NCBI RefSeq assembly: GCF_016863535.1
Contig: NZ_BOPB01000009.1
Span: 515,973-579,972 of the forward strand
Origin: Micromonospora lutea
GTDB taxonomy: Bacteria; Actinomycetota; Actinomycetes; Mycobacteriales; Micromonosporaceae
DNA: 64,000 nt
Reading direction: 5' to 3'
The position numbers were made by a program, and so were the translations under genes. The notes below the pieces were generated by a model. It was not told the origin of the DNA. It saw nothing but the letters and a program-made list of their open reading frames with translations, and ran no database searches. Below, piece by piece: positions 34,776 to 48,809 of the stretch. Within the stretch, counting starts at the first letter, position 1; every line of letters starts with the position of its first letter.

Positions 34776-36350
34776 ATGAGCGAGCGGATCGTCAGGCACA
34801 ACGACGGACGGGTGAGTCCGGACGCGGCCACCTTCACCGAGCTGGCCGCCCGGTGGCGGGTGGTGCCGGTGACCCGCCGGCTGCTCGCCGACGCGGAGAC
34901 TCCGGTCGGCGTCTACCGCAAGCTCGCTGGTGGCCCCGGGACCTTCCTGCTGGAGTCCGCCGAGCAGGGGGTCGGCTCGTCCGGGCTGGCCTGGGCCCGC
35001 TACTCCTTCGTCGGCGTGCGCAGCAGCGCCACCCTGGTCGAGCGCGACGGCAGCGCGGCCTGGCTCGGCGTGCCGCCGGCCGGGCTGCCGACCACCGGGG
35101 ACCCGGTCGAGGTGCTGCGTGAGACGGTGACGGCACTGGCCGGCCCACCCAGCACGCCGGACGACGGCACGCCGCCGCTGACCGGCGGCATGGTCGGTTA
35201 TCTCGGTTACGACCTGATCCGCCGCTTCGAACGGCTGCCCACGCTCACCGAGGACGACCTGCGCCTGCCCGAGCTGGGCATGATGCTCGCCACCGACCTG
35301 GTAGTGCTCGACCACTTCGACGGCTCGGCGATCCTGGTCGCCAACGCGATCCTGCCGCCGCTGGACGAGCCGGACCGCGACGAGCGGGTCGCCGCCGCCT
35401 ACCACCACGCGGTGGGCCGGCTGGACGCGATGACCACGGCGCTGTCGCGGCCCATCCCACCGATGGTCGCCACGGTCGCCCGCCCGCCGGCCGGCGAGGT
35501 GAGCAGCCGCACCCCGGAGGGCGGGTACCCGAAGGCGGTGGAGGCGGCGAAGGAGGCGATCCGGGCCGGCGAGTGCTTCCAGATCGTGCTCGCCCAGCGG
35601 TTCGAGCGGGAGACCGACGCCGACCCGTTGGACGTCTACCGGGTGCTCCGCACCACCAACCCCAGCCCCTACATGTATCTGCTGCGCTTCGACGACTTCG
35701 ACATCGTCGGCTCGTCACCCGAGGCGCATCTGAAGGTGACCGGTGAGGTGGACGGCGAGCGGCGGGCGCTGCTGCACCCGATCGCCGGCACCCGACCGCG
35801 CGGCGCGACCCCGGAGGCCGATGCCCGGCTCGCCGCCGAACTGCTCGCCGACCCGAAGGAGCGTGCCGAGCACGTGATGCTGGTCGACCTGGGGCGCAAC
35901 GACCTCGGCCGGGTCTGCCGGCCCGGCACCGTCGAGGTACCGGAGTTCGCCACCATCGAGCGGTACAGCCACGTGATGCACATCGTCTCGACCGTGGTTG
36001 GCACCCTCCGGGCGGACCGCACCGCCTTCGATGCGCTCGCCGCGACCTTTCCGGCGGGCACGCTCAGTGGCGCGCCCAAGGTGCGTGCAATGGAGATCAT
36101 CGAGGAGTTGGAGCCGGTCCGCCGGGGCCTCTACGGCGGAACGGTGGGGTACTTCGGTTTCGCCGGCGATCTCGACATGGCCATCGCGATCCGGACCGCG
36201 CTGATCCGGGCCGGGCGGGCGTACGTGCAGGCCGGCGCTGGCGTGGTGGCCGACTCCGATCCGGCCGCTGAGGACCAGGAGACCCGGAACAAGGCTGCTG
36301 CGGTGCTGGCGGCCATCGCCGCCGCGGAGACCCTCCGGCCGGCCCGGTGA
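34776..36350 (+). CDS. trpE: Anthranilate synthase component I TrpE
   Basis: A 524-residue enzyme that converts chorismate to anthranilate using ammonia or glutamine via TrpG, which is not in this window. The N-terminal feedback motif FLLESAEQG (LLES) suggests tryptophan inhibition. The chorismate-binding domain shows SSPEAHLKV, HPIAGTRPRG, LVDLGRNDLGRV and AAEDQETRNKAAAV. ATG 34776 follows GCGGAG; the in-frame 34707 start would translate the repeat. The next gene is a Trp-linked membrane protein. Confidence 0.96.
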   Translation: MSERIVRHNDGRVSPDAATFTELAARWRVVPVTRRLLADAETPVGVYRKLAGGPGTFLLESAEQGVGSSGLAWARYSFVGVRSSATLVERDGSAAWLGVPPAGLPTTGDPVEVLRETVTALAGPPSTPDDGTPPLTGGMVGYLGYDLIRRFERLPTLTEDDLRLPELGMMLATDLVVLDHFDGSAILVANAILPPLDEPDRDERVAAAYHHAVGRLDAMTTALSRPIPPMVATVARPPAGEVSSRTPEGGYPKAVEAAKEAIRAGECFQIVLAQRFERETDADPLDVYRVLRTTNPSPYMYLLRFDDFDIVGSSPEAHLKVTGEVDGERRALLHPIAGTRPRGATPEADARLAAELLADPKERAEHVMLVDLGRNDLGRVCRPGTVEVPEFATIERYSHVMHIVSTVVGTLRADRTAFDALAATFPAGTLSGAPKVRAMEIIEELEPVRRGLYGGTVGYFGFAGDLDMAIAIRTALIRAGRAYVQAGAGVVADSDPAAEDQETRNKAAAVLAAIAAAETLRPAR

Positions 36351-36405
36351 GCGCGTGGACGGTGGCACCGCGCAGACCCGCTGCGGCGACGGGAGGAGCG
36401 GTCGG

Positions 36406-36975
36406 GTGAACGCGACGGTGGAATCCGGCGGCGGCGCACCGGGCCGGCGCGAGCTGGCGTACGCCGTGCTGCTCTGCCTGGCCGGTGCGGGGCTGGCGCT
36501 GTGGGCGGTGACCCGGACCTGGGTGGTCGGCGTGGCCGGCCGGCCGGATCCGCTGTCGCTGGTGGAGGAGGGACGCACGGGTGGGCAGTTGCTGCTGTGG
36601 CTGCCGGCGTTGGCCCTCGTCGGGCTGGCCGGCGGCGGCGCGGTGCTGGCCACCCGGGGGCGGCTGCGTCGGGTGCTCGGCGGGCTGCTGACCCTGCTCG
36701 GTCTGGCTGTCGCGGCGGGTGGAGGCTACGGCCTCGCCGGTGACCTCGGAGCTCCGGTCACCTGGCAATGGCCGGCGCTCACCCTGCTCGGCGGGGTCCT
36801 GATCGCCGTCGGCGGTTCGTTGACCATGCTGCGCGGTCATCGCTGGCCGGCGATGGGCGCCCGCTACGACCGTCGGCCGTCCCGGCCGGCCGGAACCGGT
36901 GGCCCGATCGGTGGCGGCGGCACGGTCGAGGCGTGGGACGCGTTGGACCGCGGCGAGGACCCGACGATCCGGTGA
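36406..36975 (+). CDS. Trp-operon-associated membrane protein (TIGR02234 type)
   Basis: A 189-residue protein with four transmembrane helices. Its pattern (YAVLLCLAGAGLALWAVTRTW ... a long helix pair ... APVTWQWPALTLLGGVLIAVGG and a Trp/Arg-rich tail) matches the TIGR02234 family found next to trpE/trpC in actinobacteria. GTG 36406 follows GGAGGAG. The role is unknown; transport or regulation in tryptophan metabolism is only suggested by context. Confidence 0.85.
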   Translation: MNATVESGGGAPGRRELAYAVLLCLAGAGLALWAVTRTWVVGVAGRPDPLSLVEEGRTGGQLLLWLPALALVGLAGGGAVLATRGRLRRVLGGLLTLLGLAVAAGGGYGLAGDLGAPVTWQWPALTLLGGVLIAVGGSLTMLRGHRWPAMGARYDRRPSRPAGTGGPIGGGGTVEAWDALDRGEDPTIR

Positions 36976-36994
36976 GCGGCCCGGCGCGGTGCGG

Positions 36995-37246
36995 TCAGCC
37001 GACCGGCTGCCGGGCCCGCGCCCGCGCTGCGGCGAGTTCCGCGACGAGGCGCTCCAACTCGGCTCGCTGGTCGGCTCGGGCCCGGTCGGCGCAGATGGCC
37101 TCCCAGGCGTTGCCGGACGCGGTACGCATCCGGTCCGGGCCGATCACGGCCCGCTCCAAGGTGTGGACGACGCCGACGGCGAGCGACGCGACGGTACGCG
37201 AGATGGTGGTGAGTCCGATGGTCTGGTGCGGCGTGGAGGTACTCAT
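36995..37246 (-). CDS. Small Ala/Arg-rich helical protein, function unknown
   Basis: An 83-residue hypothetical protein on the minus strand between the trpE/membrane protein pair and trpC. The last ~35 residues (DRARADQRAELERLVAELAA ...) form a predicted coiled coil; the first half contains IGLTTISRTVASLAVGVVHTL. ATG 37246 or 37252 could be used, and the ribosome site is weak. Whether it is made is uncertain, but its coding bias and frame are consistent with a gene. Confidence 0.5.
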   Translation of the reverse strand: MSTSTPHQTIGLTTISRTVASLAVGVVHTLERAVIGPDRMRTASGNAWEAICADRARADQRAELERLVAELAAARARARQPVG

Positions 37247-37485
37247 GATCATCCCGGGGAGATCGTCGTTACGGTGGGGCGGGCGCGTCATCGAGTGTGC
37301 CCGAGCCTGATGCTGCTCGACGTCGGTTTCGTGCTGATGACTACACCGTCAACTCTGCGGCAACCGTCCTGACCGGCACAGGGACCTTGGTCCTTGAGCT
37401 TGGTCACAACATCGACGTGGCCGGATCGCCGACCTGAGATCTACCTGTCGGCCAGCACCGCACATGGGTGAACGTCGATGGTATC

Positions 37486-37500
37486 GTGACGCAGCGTCAC
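37486..37500. promoter_or_regulatory. Inverted repeat GTGACG-N3-CGTCAC upstream of trpC
   Basis: A perfect 6+6 bp inverted repeat, 100 bases upstream of trpC. It is a candidate repressor or activator site. Confidence 0.35.
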
Positions 37501-37588
37501 AATCCGTGCGCGCAGGTCGGCCATTATGCCGCAGCCCATTTCGTGAGGAGCGCCATACCCCCGGCGGTCGGGTCCAGGTGGGGCCCCC

Positions 37589-37594
37589 TAGCAT
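37589..37594 (+). promoter_or_regulatory. -10-like element upstream of trpC
   Basis: TAGCAT ends seven bases before the ATG at 37601, so the transcript would start on or next to it. A second possible start, GTG 37628, has GAGGGGAG upstream, so the leaderless reading is not unique. Confidence 0.45.
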
Positions 37595-37600
37595 CGGCCC

Positions 37601-38491
37601 ATGACACCCGGAGAGGGGAGTCCGTTGGTGACTGCTGAGTATGCGCACGCGGAAGGGGACGAGGCCGGTTCGACGGCACCCGTCAGTGTGCTCGACGAGA
37701 TCCTGGCCGGCGTCCGGGAGGACGTGGCCCGGCGGCAGGAACAGGTTCCGCTGGAGCGGATCCGTGAACTGGCCGCAAACGCGCCGCCGCCGTTGGACGC
37801 GTACGCGGCCCTGCGTCGGCCCGGCGTCGCGGTCATCGCCGAGGTGAAGCGCGCCTCGCCGTCCAAGGGCAAGCTGGCCGACATAGCCGACCCGGCGGAC
37901 CTGGCCGGCGAGTACGCGGCCGGCGGTGCCCGCGCGATCAGCGTGCTCACCGAGGGGCGCTGGTTCGGCGGATCACTGGACGACCTCGCCGCCGTCCGGG
38001 CCGCGGTGAACATCCCGGTGCTGCGCAAGGACTTCGTGGTCTCCAGCTACCAGGTGCACGAGGCGCGCGCCCACGGCGCGGACCTGGTGCTGCTGATCGT
38101 CGCGGCGCTGGAGCAGAACGTGCTGGTCGGCCTGCTGGAGCGGATCGAGTCGCTGGGCATGACCGCGCTGGTCGAGGTGCACGACGAGGAGGAGACCGAC
38201 CGGGCCATGGAGGCCGGTGCCCAGGTGATCGGGGTCAACGCCCGTGACCTGCGTACCCTTCAGGTCGACCGGTCGGTGTTCGAACGGATCGCGCCGGGTC
38301 TGCCGAGCAACGTGGTCAAGATCGCCGAGTCGGGCGTGCGTGGCCCGCACGACCTGATCCGGTACGCCTCCGCCGGTGCCGACGCCGTCCTCGTCGGTGA
38401 GGGACTGGTCACCCAGAAGAGCCCTCGGGAGGCGGTGGCCGAACTGGTCAACGCCGGCAACCACCCGGCGACGCCCCGCCCGGTGCGCTGA
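37601..38491 (+). CDS. trpC: Indole-3-glycerol phosphate synthase TrpC
   Basis: A 296-residue (beta/alpha)8 enzyme forming indole-3-glycerol phosphate. Signature blocks are [49 protein letters not shown] and [14 protein letters not shown]. Phosphate-binding [12 protein letters not shown] is near the end. ATG 37601 gives a slightly long N-terminus; GTG 37628 gives [12 protein letters not shown] and a good ribosome site. It precedes trpB by 39 bases. Confidence 0.95.
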   Translation: MTPGEGSPLVTAEYAHAEGDEAGSTAPVSVLDEILAGVREDVARRQEQVPLERIRELAANAPPPLDAYAALRRPGVAVIAEVKRASPSKGKLADIADPADLAGEYAAGGARAISVLTEGRWFGGSLDDLAAVRAAVNIPVLRKDFVVSSYQVHEARAHGADLVLLIVAALEQNVLVGLLERIESLGMTALVEVHDEEETDRAMEAGAQVIGVNARDLRTLQVDRSVFERIAPGLPSNVVKIAESGVRGPHDLIRYASAGADAVLVGEGLVTQKSPREAVAELVNAGNHPATPRPVR

Positions 38492-38530
38492 GCCGCGCCG
38501 CTGACCCGTCCGTGAGCGAGAGGACCCGCG

Positions 38531-39769
38531 ATGAGTGCTGACGCCGCGAAGACCGAGGTGCCGGCGCAGTTCCCCGACGCCGCCGGCCACTTCGGCACGT
38601 TCGGCGGGCGGTTCGTGCCGGAGGCACTTGTCGCCGCGCTCGACGAGCTGGCCAACGCGCACCAGGCGGCAATGGCCGACGAGGTGTTCCGGGACGAGTT
38701 CGCCGGACTGTTGCGTGACTACGCGGGAACGCCGTCGCTGCTCTACGAGGCCCGCCGCTTCTCCGCCCAGGTCGGTGCCCGGGTGCTGCTCAAGCGGGAG
38801 GACCTCAACCACACCGGCGCGCACAAGGTGCGCAACGTGCTCGGTCAGGCGCTGCTGACCCGGCGGATGGGCAAGCGTCGGGTGATCGCCGAGACCGGTG
38901 CCGGTCAGCACGGTGTCGCCACCGCCACCGCGGCGGCCCTGTTCGACCTGGAGTGCGTGGTCTACATGGGGCAGGTCGACACCGAGCGGCAGGCGCTGAA
39001 CGTGGCCCGGATGCGGATGCTCGGCGCGACGGTCGTGCCGGTGACGACCGGTTCGCGCACGCTCAAGGACGCGATGAACGAGGCGATGCGGGACTGGGTC
39101 GCCAACGTCGACGAAACCCACTACCTGATCGGTACCGCCGCCGGGCCGCACCCCTTCCCGGCGCTGGTCCGCGACTTCGTCCGGGGCATCGGTGACGAGG
39201 CCCGGGCGCAGTGCCTGGACCTGACCGGCGGCCTTCCGGACGCGGTGACCGCCTGCGTCGGCGGCGGCTCCAACGCGCTGGGCATCTTCCACGCCTTCAC
39301 CGACGACCCCCAGGTGCGGCTATACGGCTTCGAGGCCGGCGGCGAGGGCATGGACACCGGCCGGCACGCGGCCAGCATCACCGGTGGCTCCACCGGCGTG
39401 CTGCACGGCACCCGGACCTTCGTCCTCCAGGACGCCGACGGCCAGACGCAGGAATCGCACTCGATCTCCGCGGGCCTGGACTACCCGGGCGTGGGCCCGG
39501 AGCACGCCTGGCTGCACGACACCGGCCGGGCCACCTACCAACCGGTCACCGACGCCGAGGCGATGGCCGCGTTCGAGCTGCTCTGCCGGACCGAGGGGAT
39601 CATCCCCGCGATCGAGAGCGCACACGCCCTGGCCGGCACCCTGGCCATCGCGCCGAAGCTCACCGCCGAGCTGGGTCGGCCGCCCACCATCGTGGTCAAC
39701 CTCTCCGGTCGGGGCGACAAGGACGTGCACACCGCCGGTGAGTACTTCGGCATCCTCGACAAGGAGTGA
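38531..39769 (+). CDS. trpB: Tryptophan synthase beta subunit TrpB
   Basis: A 412-residue PLP enzyme that condenses indole with serine. The PLP lysine is in [18 protein letters not shown], the COMM-region [10 protein letters not shown] and glycine-rich [13 protein letters not shown] bind PLP phosphate, and GRGDKDVHT closes the C-terminus. This is the standard TrpB1 that partners TrpA, encoded four bases downstream. Confidence 0.97.
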   Translation: MSADAAKTEVPAQFPDAAGHFGTFGGRFVPEALVAALDELANAHQAAMADEVFRDEFAGLLRDYAGTPSLLYEARRFSAQVGARVLLKREDLNHTGAHKVRNVLGQALLTRRMGKRRVIAETGAGQHGVATATAAALFDLECVVYMGQVDTERQALNVARMRMLGATVVPVTTGSRTLKDAMNEAMRDWVANVDETHYLIGTAAGPHPFPALVRDFVRGIGDEARAQCLDLTGGLPDAVTACVGGGSNALGIFHAFTDDPQVRLYGFEAGGEGMDTGRHAASITGGSTGVLHGTRTFVLQDADGQTQESHSISAGLDYPGVGPEHAWLHDTGRATYQPVTDAEAMAAFELLCRTEGIIPAIESAHALAGTLAIAPKLTAELGRPPTIVVNLSGRGDKDVHTAGEYFGILDKE

Positions 39770-39773
39770 GGCC

Positions 39774-40589
39774 ATGAGCGAGCGGACCAGCCGGATCGGG
39801 GCGGCGTTCGACAAGGCCCGGGCGGACGGCCGGGCGTTGCTGGTGGGCTGCATGCCGGCCGGTTACCCCACCGTCGAGGGCAGCATCGCCGCGATGAAGG
39901 CGATGATCTCCGCGGGTGTCGACGTGATCGAGGTGGAGATCCCGTACTCCGACCCGATGATGGACGGCCCGGTGATCCAGCGCGCCAGCGAGATCGCCCT
40001 GGCCGGCGGGGTACGCACCCGGGACACGGTGCGGATCATCGAGGCGGTGGCGGCCACCGGCGCGCCGGTGGTGACGATGACCTACTGGAACCCGGTCGAG
40101 CGGTACGGGGTGGACGCGTTCGCGCGGGATCTCGCCGCCGCCGGCGGCACCGGGCTGGTCACGCCCGACCTGATTCCCGAAGAGGCCGGCGAGTGGCTGG
40201 CCGCCTCGGACGCGCACGGGCTGGACCGCACGTTCCTGGTCGCGCCCTCGTCCACCGACGAGCGGCTGGCGATGACCGCCGCGCACTGCCGGGGCTTCGT
40301 CTACGCCACCGCGATCATGGGTGTCACCGGTGCCCGGGCACAGACCTCGCAGGCGGCGCCGACGCTGGTGTCCCGGCTGCGCGAGGTCACCGACCTGCCG
40401 GTCGGCGTCGGGCTCGGCGTGGGCACCGGGGCGCAGGCTGCCACGGTGGCCGGGTACGCCGACGCGGTGATCGTCGGCAGCGCCCTGATCCGTTGTCTGC
40501 TCGACGCCCCCGACGAGGCGGCTGGCCTGGCCGCCCTGCGCGCGTTGAGCGCGGAACTCGCCGAAGGCGTCCGCCACCCCGACCGCTGA
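39774..40589 (+). CDS. trpA: Tryptophan synthase alpha subunit TrpA
   Basis: A 271-residue (beta/alpha)8 subunit that splits indole-3-glycerol phosphate and channels indole to TrpB. The catalytic Glu and Asp are in VIEVEIPYSDPMMDGPVIQ, with MPAGYPTVEG near the N-terminus and VGLGVGTGAQAATVAG at the phosphate site. ATG 39774 is four bases after the trpB stop; the much longer in-frame ORF lies within trpB. Confidence 0.96.
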   Translation: MSERTSRIGAAFDKARADGRALLVGCMPAGYPTVEGSIAAMKAMISAGVDVIEVEIPYSDPMMDGPVIQRASEIALAGGVRTRDTVRIIEAVAATGAPVVTMTYWNPVERYGVDAFARDLAAAGGTGLVTPDLIPEEAGEWLAASDAHGLDRTFLVAPSSTDERLAMTAAHCRGFVYATAIMGVTGARAQTSQAAPTLVSRLREVTDLPVGVGLGVGTGAQAATVAGYADAVIVGSALIRCLLDAPDEAAGLAALRALSAELAEGVRHPDR

Positions 40590-40636
40590 GGCGTACCGGG
40601 GGCGGACCGGGGTGACGCCGAAGGGGTCCGCAGCGG

Positions 40637-40642
40637 TAGCGT
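40637..40642 (+). promoter_or_regulatory. -10-like element upstream of lgt (near-leaderless start)
   Basis: TAGCGT ends eight bases before the lgt GTG at 40651 and no Shine-Dalgarno is present, which fits a near-leaderless transcript separate from trpA. Confidence 0.45.
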
Positions 40643-40650
40643 GTGCACCC

Positions 40651-41814
40651 GTGAGTCTCGTCTCGCCGATGCCCCTGGCCGCCATTCCCAGCCCGAGCAA
40701 CGCCGTGTGGCAGCTCGGCCCGATCCCCATCCGGGCGTACGCGCTGTGCATCATCGCCGGCATCGTGGTGGCCTGCTGGGTCACCGAGCGGCGGTTGCGC
40801 CAGCGTGGCGTCGCGCCCGGCGCGGTGCTCGACATCGCCGTCTGGGCGGTGCCGGCGGGCATCATCGGGGCCCGGATCTACCACGTGATCACGTCGCCGC
40901 AGCAGTACTTCGGCACCGGTGGGGACCCGATCAAGGTGTTCTTCATCCACGAGGGCGGGCTGGGCATCTGGGGCGCGGTCGCCGGTGGTGCGGTCGGCGC
41001 CTGGATCGCGGCCCGGCAACTGGGCATCCCGCTCACCGTGGTCGCCGACGCGCTGGCACCGGGTCTGCCGCTGGCCCAGGCGATCGGCCGGCTGGGCAAC
41101 TGGTTCAACAACGAGCTCTACGGCGGCCGGACCGACCTGCCCTGGGGGCTGGAGATCCACCGGATGGACGGCGGGCAGGCGCTGCGCGACGAGGCCGGCC
41201 AGCCGATCCTGGAGGAGGGGCTTTACCACCCGACGTTCGCCTACGAGTTGCTGTGGAACGTCGGCGTCGCCGCCCTGGTGCTGCTCCTCGACCGTAAGCT
41301 GCGGCTGGGTCGTGGCCGGGCCTTCGCCCTCTACGTGATGGGCTACACCGCCGGCCGGTTCTGGATCGAGATGATGCGTACCGACGAGGCCAACACCATC
41401 CTCGGCGTACGGCTCAACGTCTGGACCGCGGCGCTGGTGTTCCTCGGTGCGCTCATCTACTTCCTGCGGGTACGCGGGCCCCGGGAGTACCTGATCCCGA
41501 TCGGTCTGCCGGCCGCCGTCACCGCACCACCGGCCGCCTCCGACGTCTCGCAGGTGGACCTGTCGGCGAAGGGTGCCGGCACCGAACCGGCCGCCCCCGA
41601 GGGCTACCGGGTGGTCAGCGAGGAGCAGTTCCGGCACTGGCAGGCCACCGGCGAGACGCCGCCCGACGCGACGGGTACCCCCGAGACGCCGGCCAGCACC
41701 GCCAGCGCTCCGGACGCGGCCACCGGGACCGACGCGGACGGTCCGGAGGACGTCTCCGCCGACGGTGAAGCGGCCGGCTCGACGTCGGCTCGGCCGGCCG
41801 ACCGCGACAGCTGA
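40651..41814 (+). CDS. lgt: Prolipoprotein diacylglyceryl transferase Lgt
   Basis: Lgt adds diacylglycerol to the lipobox Cys of prolipoproteins, before LspA. The 387-residue protein has seven helices and the signature RLGNWFNNELYGGRTDLPWG, with YHPTFAYELLWN and GARIYHVI. GTG 40651 begins MSLVSPMPLAAIPSPSN; the in-frame extension to 40612 precedes the predicted promoter. A ~110-residue acidic Ala/Pro/Glu-rich cytoplasmic tail, typical of actinobacterial Lgt, follows the last helix. It follows trpA here, as in many actinobacteria. Confidence 0.96.
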   Translation: MSLVSPMPLAAIPSPSNAVWQLGPIPIRAYALCIIAGIVVACWVTERRLRQRGVAPGAVLDIAVWAVPAGIIGARIYHVITSPQQYFGTGGDPIKVFFIHEGGLGIWGAVAGGAVGAWIAARQLGIPLTVVADALAPGLPLAQAIGRLGNWFNNELYGGRTDLPWGLEIHRMDGGQALRDEAGQPILEEGLYHPTFAYELLWNVGVAALVLLLDRKLRLGRGRAFALYVMGYTAGRFWIEMMRTDEANTILGVRLNVWTAALVFLGALIYFLRVRGPREYLIPIGLPAAVTAPPAASDVSQVDLSAKGAGTEPAAPEGYRVVSEEQFRHWQATGETPPDATGTPETPASTASAPDAATGTDADGPEDVSADGEAAGSTSARPADRDS

Positions 41815-41828
41815 GGCCAGGGGACGCC

Positions 41829-43010
41829 ATGCGGACCGCGGTGGTGGTCGGCGGCGGGCTCGGCGGCCTGGCGGTCTCCGGTGCCCTCGCCCGTTCGGGC
41901 TGGCAGGTCACGCTCCTGGAGCGGGCCGACCGGATCCGCCCGGAGCCGGCCGCCGTGGTGCTCTGGCCCAACGGGGTTCGGGCGCTGCGCGCCCTGGGCC
42001 TCGGCGCCGGGCTGGACGCCATCGCCACCGCGCTGCCCGACGGCGGTGTACGCCGCCCGGACGGGCACTGGCTGGTGCAACCCCGGCCGACGCCGGCCGA
42101 ACGCCTCCCGGTGGTGGTGCACCGTGAGGATCTGCACGACGCGCTGATCGCGGGTCTGGGCGAGCGGGTCGAGCTGCGTACCGGGGTGACGGTGCGTACC
42201 GTGCGTGCCGTCGCAGGTGAACGGCCTGCCGTCGGCGACGGCCGGCACACCTACGAGGCGGACCTGGTCATCGCGGCCGACGGCACGGACAGCGTGATCC
42301 GTCGCCAGCTCGCGCCCGAGTCGGGGGTGGTCAGCTCCGGCTGCGCCGCCTGGCGGGCGGTGATCCCCTGGTACCGCGCGCCGAGCCTGCCCGATTCGGT
42401 CGGCGGTGAGATCCTCGGCGCCGGTTACCGTTTCGTGGCCGCCTCGCTGGGTGAGCGCGGCTCCTCCGGTGCCTCCAGCCGTGGCGGCATCTACTGGATG
42501 GCCACCGCGGCGGGAGCCGCCCGACCTGAGCCGCCGGAGACCCAACTGGCGCTGCTCCGCCGCTGGTACGCCAACTGGCCCGCGCCGGTCGACGACCTGC
42601 TGGCCGCGACCGACCCGGCCGATCTGGTGCAGCGGGAGATCCGGGAGCTTCGTCCGCTGCCCCGGGCGTACGGTTTCCCGGCCGGGCCGGGTGGGGTGGT
42701 GCTGCTCGGCGACGCCGCCCACGCCATGCCGCCGCACCTCGGGCAGGGCGCGTGCCTCGCCTTCGAGGACGCCGCGACGCTCGCCGCGCTGCTGCGCGAG
42801 TCGACCCTGCCCGACGCGGTGGTGGCGTACGACCGGGCGCGGCGACCCCGGGCGGCGGCCGTGGTCCGGCAGACCCGTCGGATGTCCGCGGTGCTGCGTA
42901 CCCGGGGCCGGCTGGCCCTGCGTGCCCGCGACGCCGCCCTCGGCACCATCACTCCCCGTCTGCTGGGCACCGCCGCCTCGATCGCCGCCCAGTGGCGGCC
43001 ACCGGCCTGA
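41829..43010 (+). CDS. FAD-dependent monooxygenase
   Basis: A 393-residue flavoprotein of the PheA/TfdB (aromatic hydroxylase) group. The N-terminal dinucleotide motif is VVGGGLGGLAVSGALARSGW, a DG motif is in IAADGTDSVIRRQL, and GDAAHAMPPHLGQGACLAFE is the FAD-ribityl block. These enzymes hydroxylate aromatic or polyketide substrates with NAD(P)H. The substrate is not predictable. It begins 14 bases after lgt, so co-transcription is likely. Confidence 0.9.
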   Translation: MRTAVVVGGGLGGLAVSGALARSGWQVTLLERADRIRPEPAAVVLWPNGVRALRALGLGAGLDAIATALPDGGVRRPDGHWLVQPRPTPAERLPVVVHREDLHDALIAGLGERVELRTGVTVRTVRAVAGERPAVGDGRHTYEADLVIAADGTDSVIRRQLAPESGVVSSGCAAWRAVIPWYRAPSLPDSVGGEILGAGYRFVAASLGERGSSGASSRGGIYWMATAAGAARPEPPETQLALLRRWYANWPAPVDDLLAATDPADLVQREIRELRPLPRAYGFPAGPGGVVLLGDAAHAMPPHLGQGACLAFEDAATLAALLRESTLPDAVVAYDRARRPRAAAVVRQTRRMSAVLRTRGRLALRARDAALGTITPRLLGTAASIAAQWRPPA

Positions 43011-43076
43011 ACCCTGGTCGACCAGGAAGGTCGCGTCTCCCACCGTGCGGATCAACGCGATGGGGGAGTGGGTGGC

Positions 43077-43940
43077 TCAGGGGTACAGCGGGGTGGGGGT
43101 GGCGACGCAGGCGGTGCCGACGCGGTGGAAACCGGCGCGCAGGTAGACCCGGGCGATCTCCTCGCTACCGGCGGAGAGGAAGACCAGGTCGGTGCCGTGC
43201 GCGAGCAGGGCGCGGGCCAGGGTGGCGGTGACCGCCGCGCCAAGTCCGCGACGGCGGGCGCTGGGCAGGGTGGCCACCCCGGCGATCTCGGCGACGTCGT
43301 CGACCCGCATGGCCATCCCGCTGGCCAGTGGACCTTCGGTGCGCGTGCCGGCCAGGGTCGAGAGGCGGCTGCCGTTGGCGATGCTCGCCCGTTCCTCGTC
43401 GACCGCCGCCTCGTCCAGACCGATCATGGCGGCGTCGCGCTCGGTGACTCCGGCCTCGCCCCAACCCGTGCCGGGCGCGGCGAATCCGACCGCCGCCACC
43501 GCCCGCCGGGCGGCCACCGCGGCACCCAGGTCCTCGTCGGTCGGGTCGAGCAGCCGCAGCGACACGCTGTCGGCGTCCTCCGGGTGGAGCAGGGTCGCCG
43601 GGTCGGGCAGGGCAGCCGGGTCGAGCACCATCAGTGGTGCTTCGAGCACGGCCAGGCCAGCCGAACGGGCCACCGGGAGCAGTTCCGGGTTGAGGTCGTG
43701 CACCCATTCGAGGGCCTCGGGCAGGCCGAGTTCGCGCTGTCGTTGCCGTACCGCCGTCACATCGGCGAGGGTGGGCGGCCGGGCATCGCCGCGCCTCGGT
43801 CGCGCGTAGAACGGCCATCCGGTGCCTTCCCGGACGAAGAGCACCAGAGCGCCGTGATCTTCTACCCGGGCCGCGTCCCGGGGCACCGCGTCATAGAACC
43901 GTTCCAACCGGTCGAGGAGGTCGGTACGCTCGGAATCCAC
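43077..43940 (-). CDS. GNAT-family N-acetyltransferase
   Basis: A 287-residue protein whose C-terminal ~90 residues form a GNAT domain: IAGVATLPSARRRGLGAAVT (acetyl-CoA-binding motif A) and VYLRAGFHRVG. The N-terminal ~180 residues, LERFYDAVPRDAARVEDHGA onward, are less typical and may be a degenerate GNAT copy. The GTG start at 43940 lies six bases after a TAATCT -10-like element. Convergent with the monooxygenase gene. Confidence 0.87.
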   Translation of the reverse strand: MDSERTDLLDRLERFYDAVPRDAARVEDHGALVLFVREGTGWPFYARPRRGDARPPTLADVTAVRQRQRELGLPEALEWVHDLNPELLPVARSAGLAVLEAPLMVLDPAALPDPATLLHPEDADSVSLRLLDPTDEDLGAAVAARRAVAAVGFAAPGTGWGEAGVTERDAAMIGLDEAAVDEERASIANGSRLSTLAGTRTEGPLASGMAMRVDDVAEIAGVATLPSARRRGLGAAVTATLARALLAHGTDLVFLSAGSEEIARVYLRAGFHRVGTACVATPTPLYP

Positions 43941-43946
43941 GCCGCG

Positions 43947-43952
43947 AGATTA
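43947..43952 (-). promoter_or_regulatory. -10-like element for a leaderless GNAT gene
   Basis: On the minus strand TAATCT ends six to seven bases before GTG 43940 with no ribosome site. Confidence 0.4.
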
Positions 43953-44087
43953 CCGGTCCCAGAGTCTGGACGGTGTGATCGATCCGCACTGGCCTTGCGT
44001 GCCGGGCCCTAACGTAGACTCAATAATCCGATACAGGGCCGACGTCGTCCCGACCATGTTCCAGTCTGAGCGACGACAGGAGGCCCG

Positions 44088-48801
<4,714 letters not shown>

Positions 48802-48809
<8 letters not shown>

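Larger units (their letters stand above)
37292..37600. other. Gene-poor region upstream of trpC, with GTGACG/CGTCAC palindrome
   Basis: No convincing gene is seen in these 309 bases. The region is less GC-rich than its surroundings. A 15-bp palindrome GTGACG-CAG-CGTCAC lies at 37486-37500, just after ATGGTATCGTG, which resembles a -10 region. No run of Trp codons typical of a leader-peptide attenuator was found. It probably carries trpC promoter elements. Confidence 0.6.

Noticed and set aside
37349..37648. 99-codon minus-strand frame in the trpC upstream region
   Set aside because: Composition is Arg/Cys/Ser-rich without domains or ribosome site, and it overlaps the trpC start.
43013..43026. 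14-bp palindrome CCTGGTCGACCAGG in the spacer between monooxygenase and GNAT genes
   Set aside because: It leaves a stem of only 5 bp around TCGA, has no T-tract and no repeat partner; too weak to call an operator or terminator.
44000..44087. Promoter elements for gltB (TAGACT at 44015, TAATCC at 44024)
   Set aside because: Two candidate -10 boxes with no convincing -35 at correct spacing; not enough to name one. No GlnR-type site was clear.
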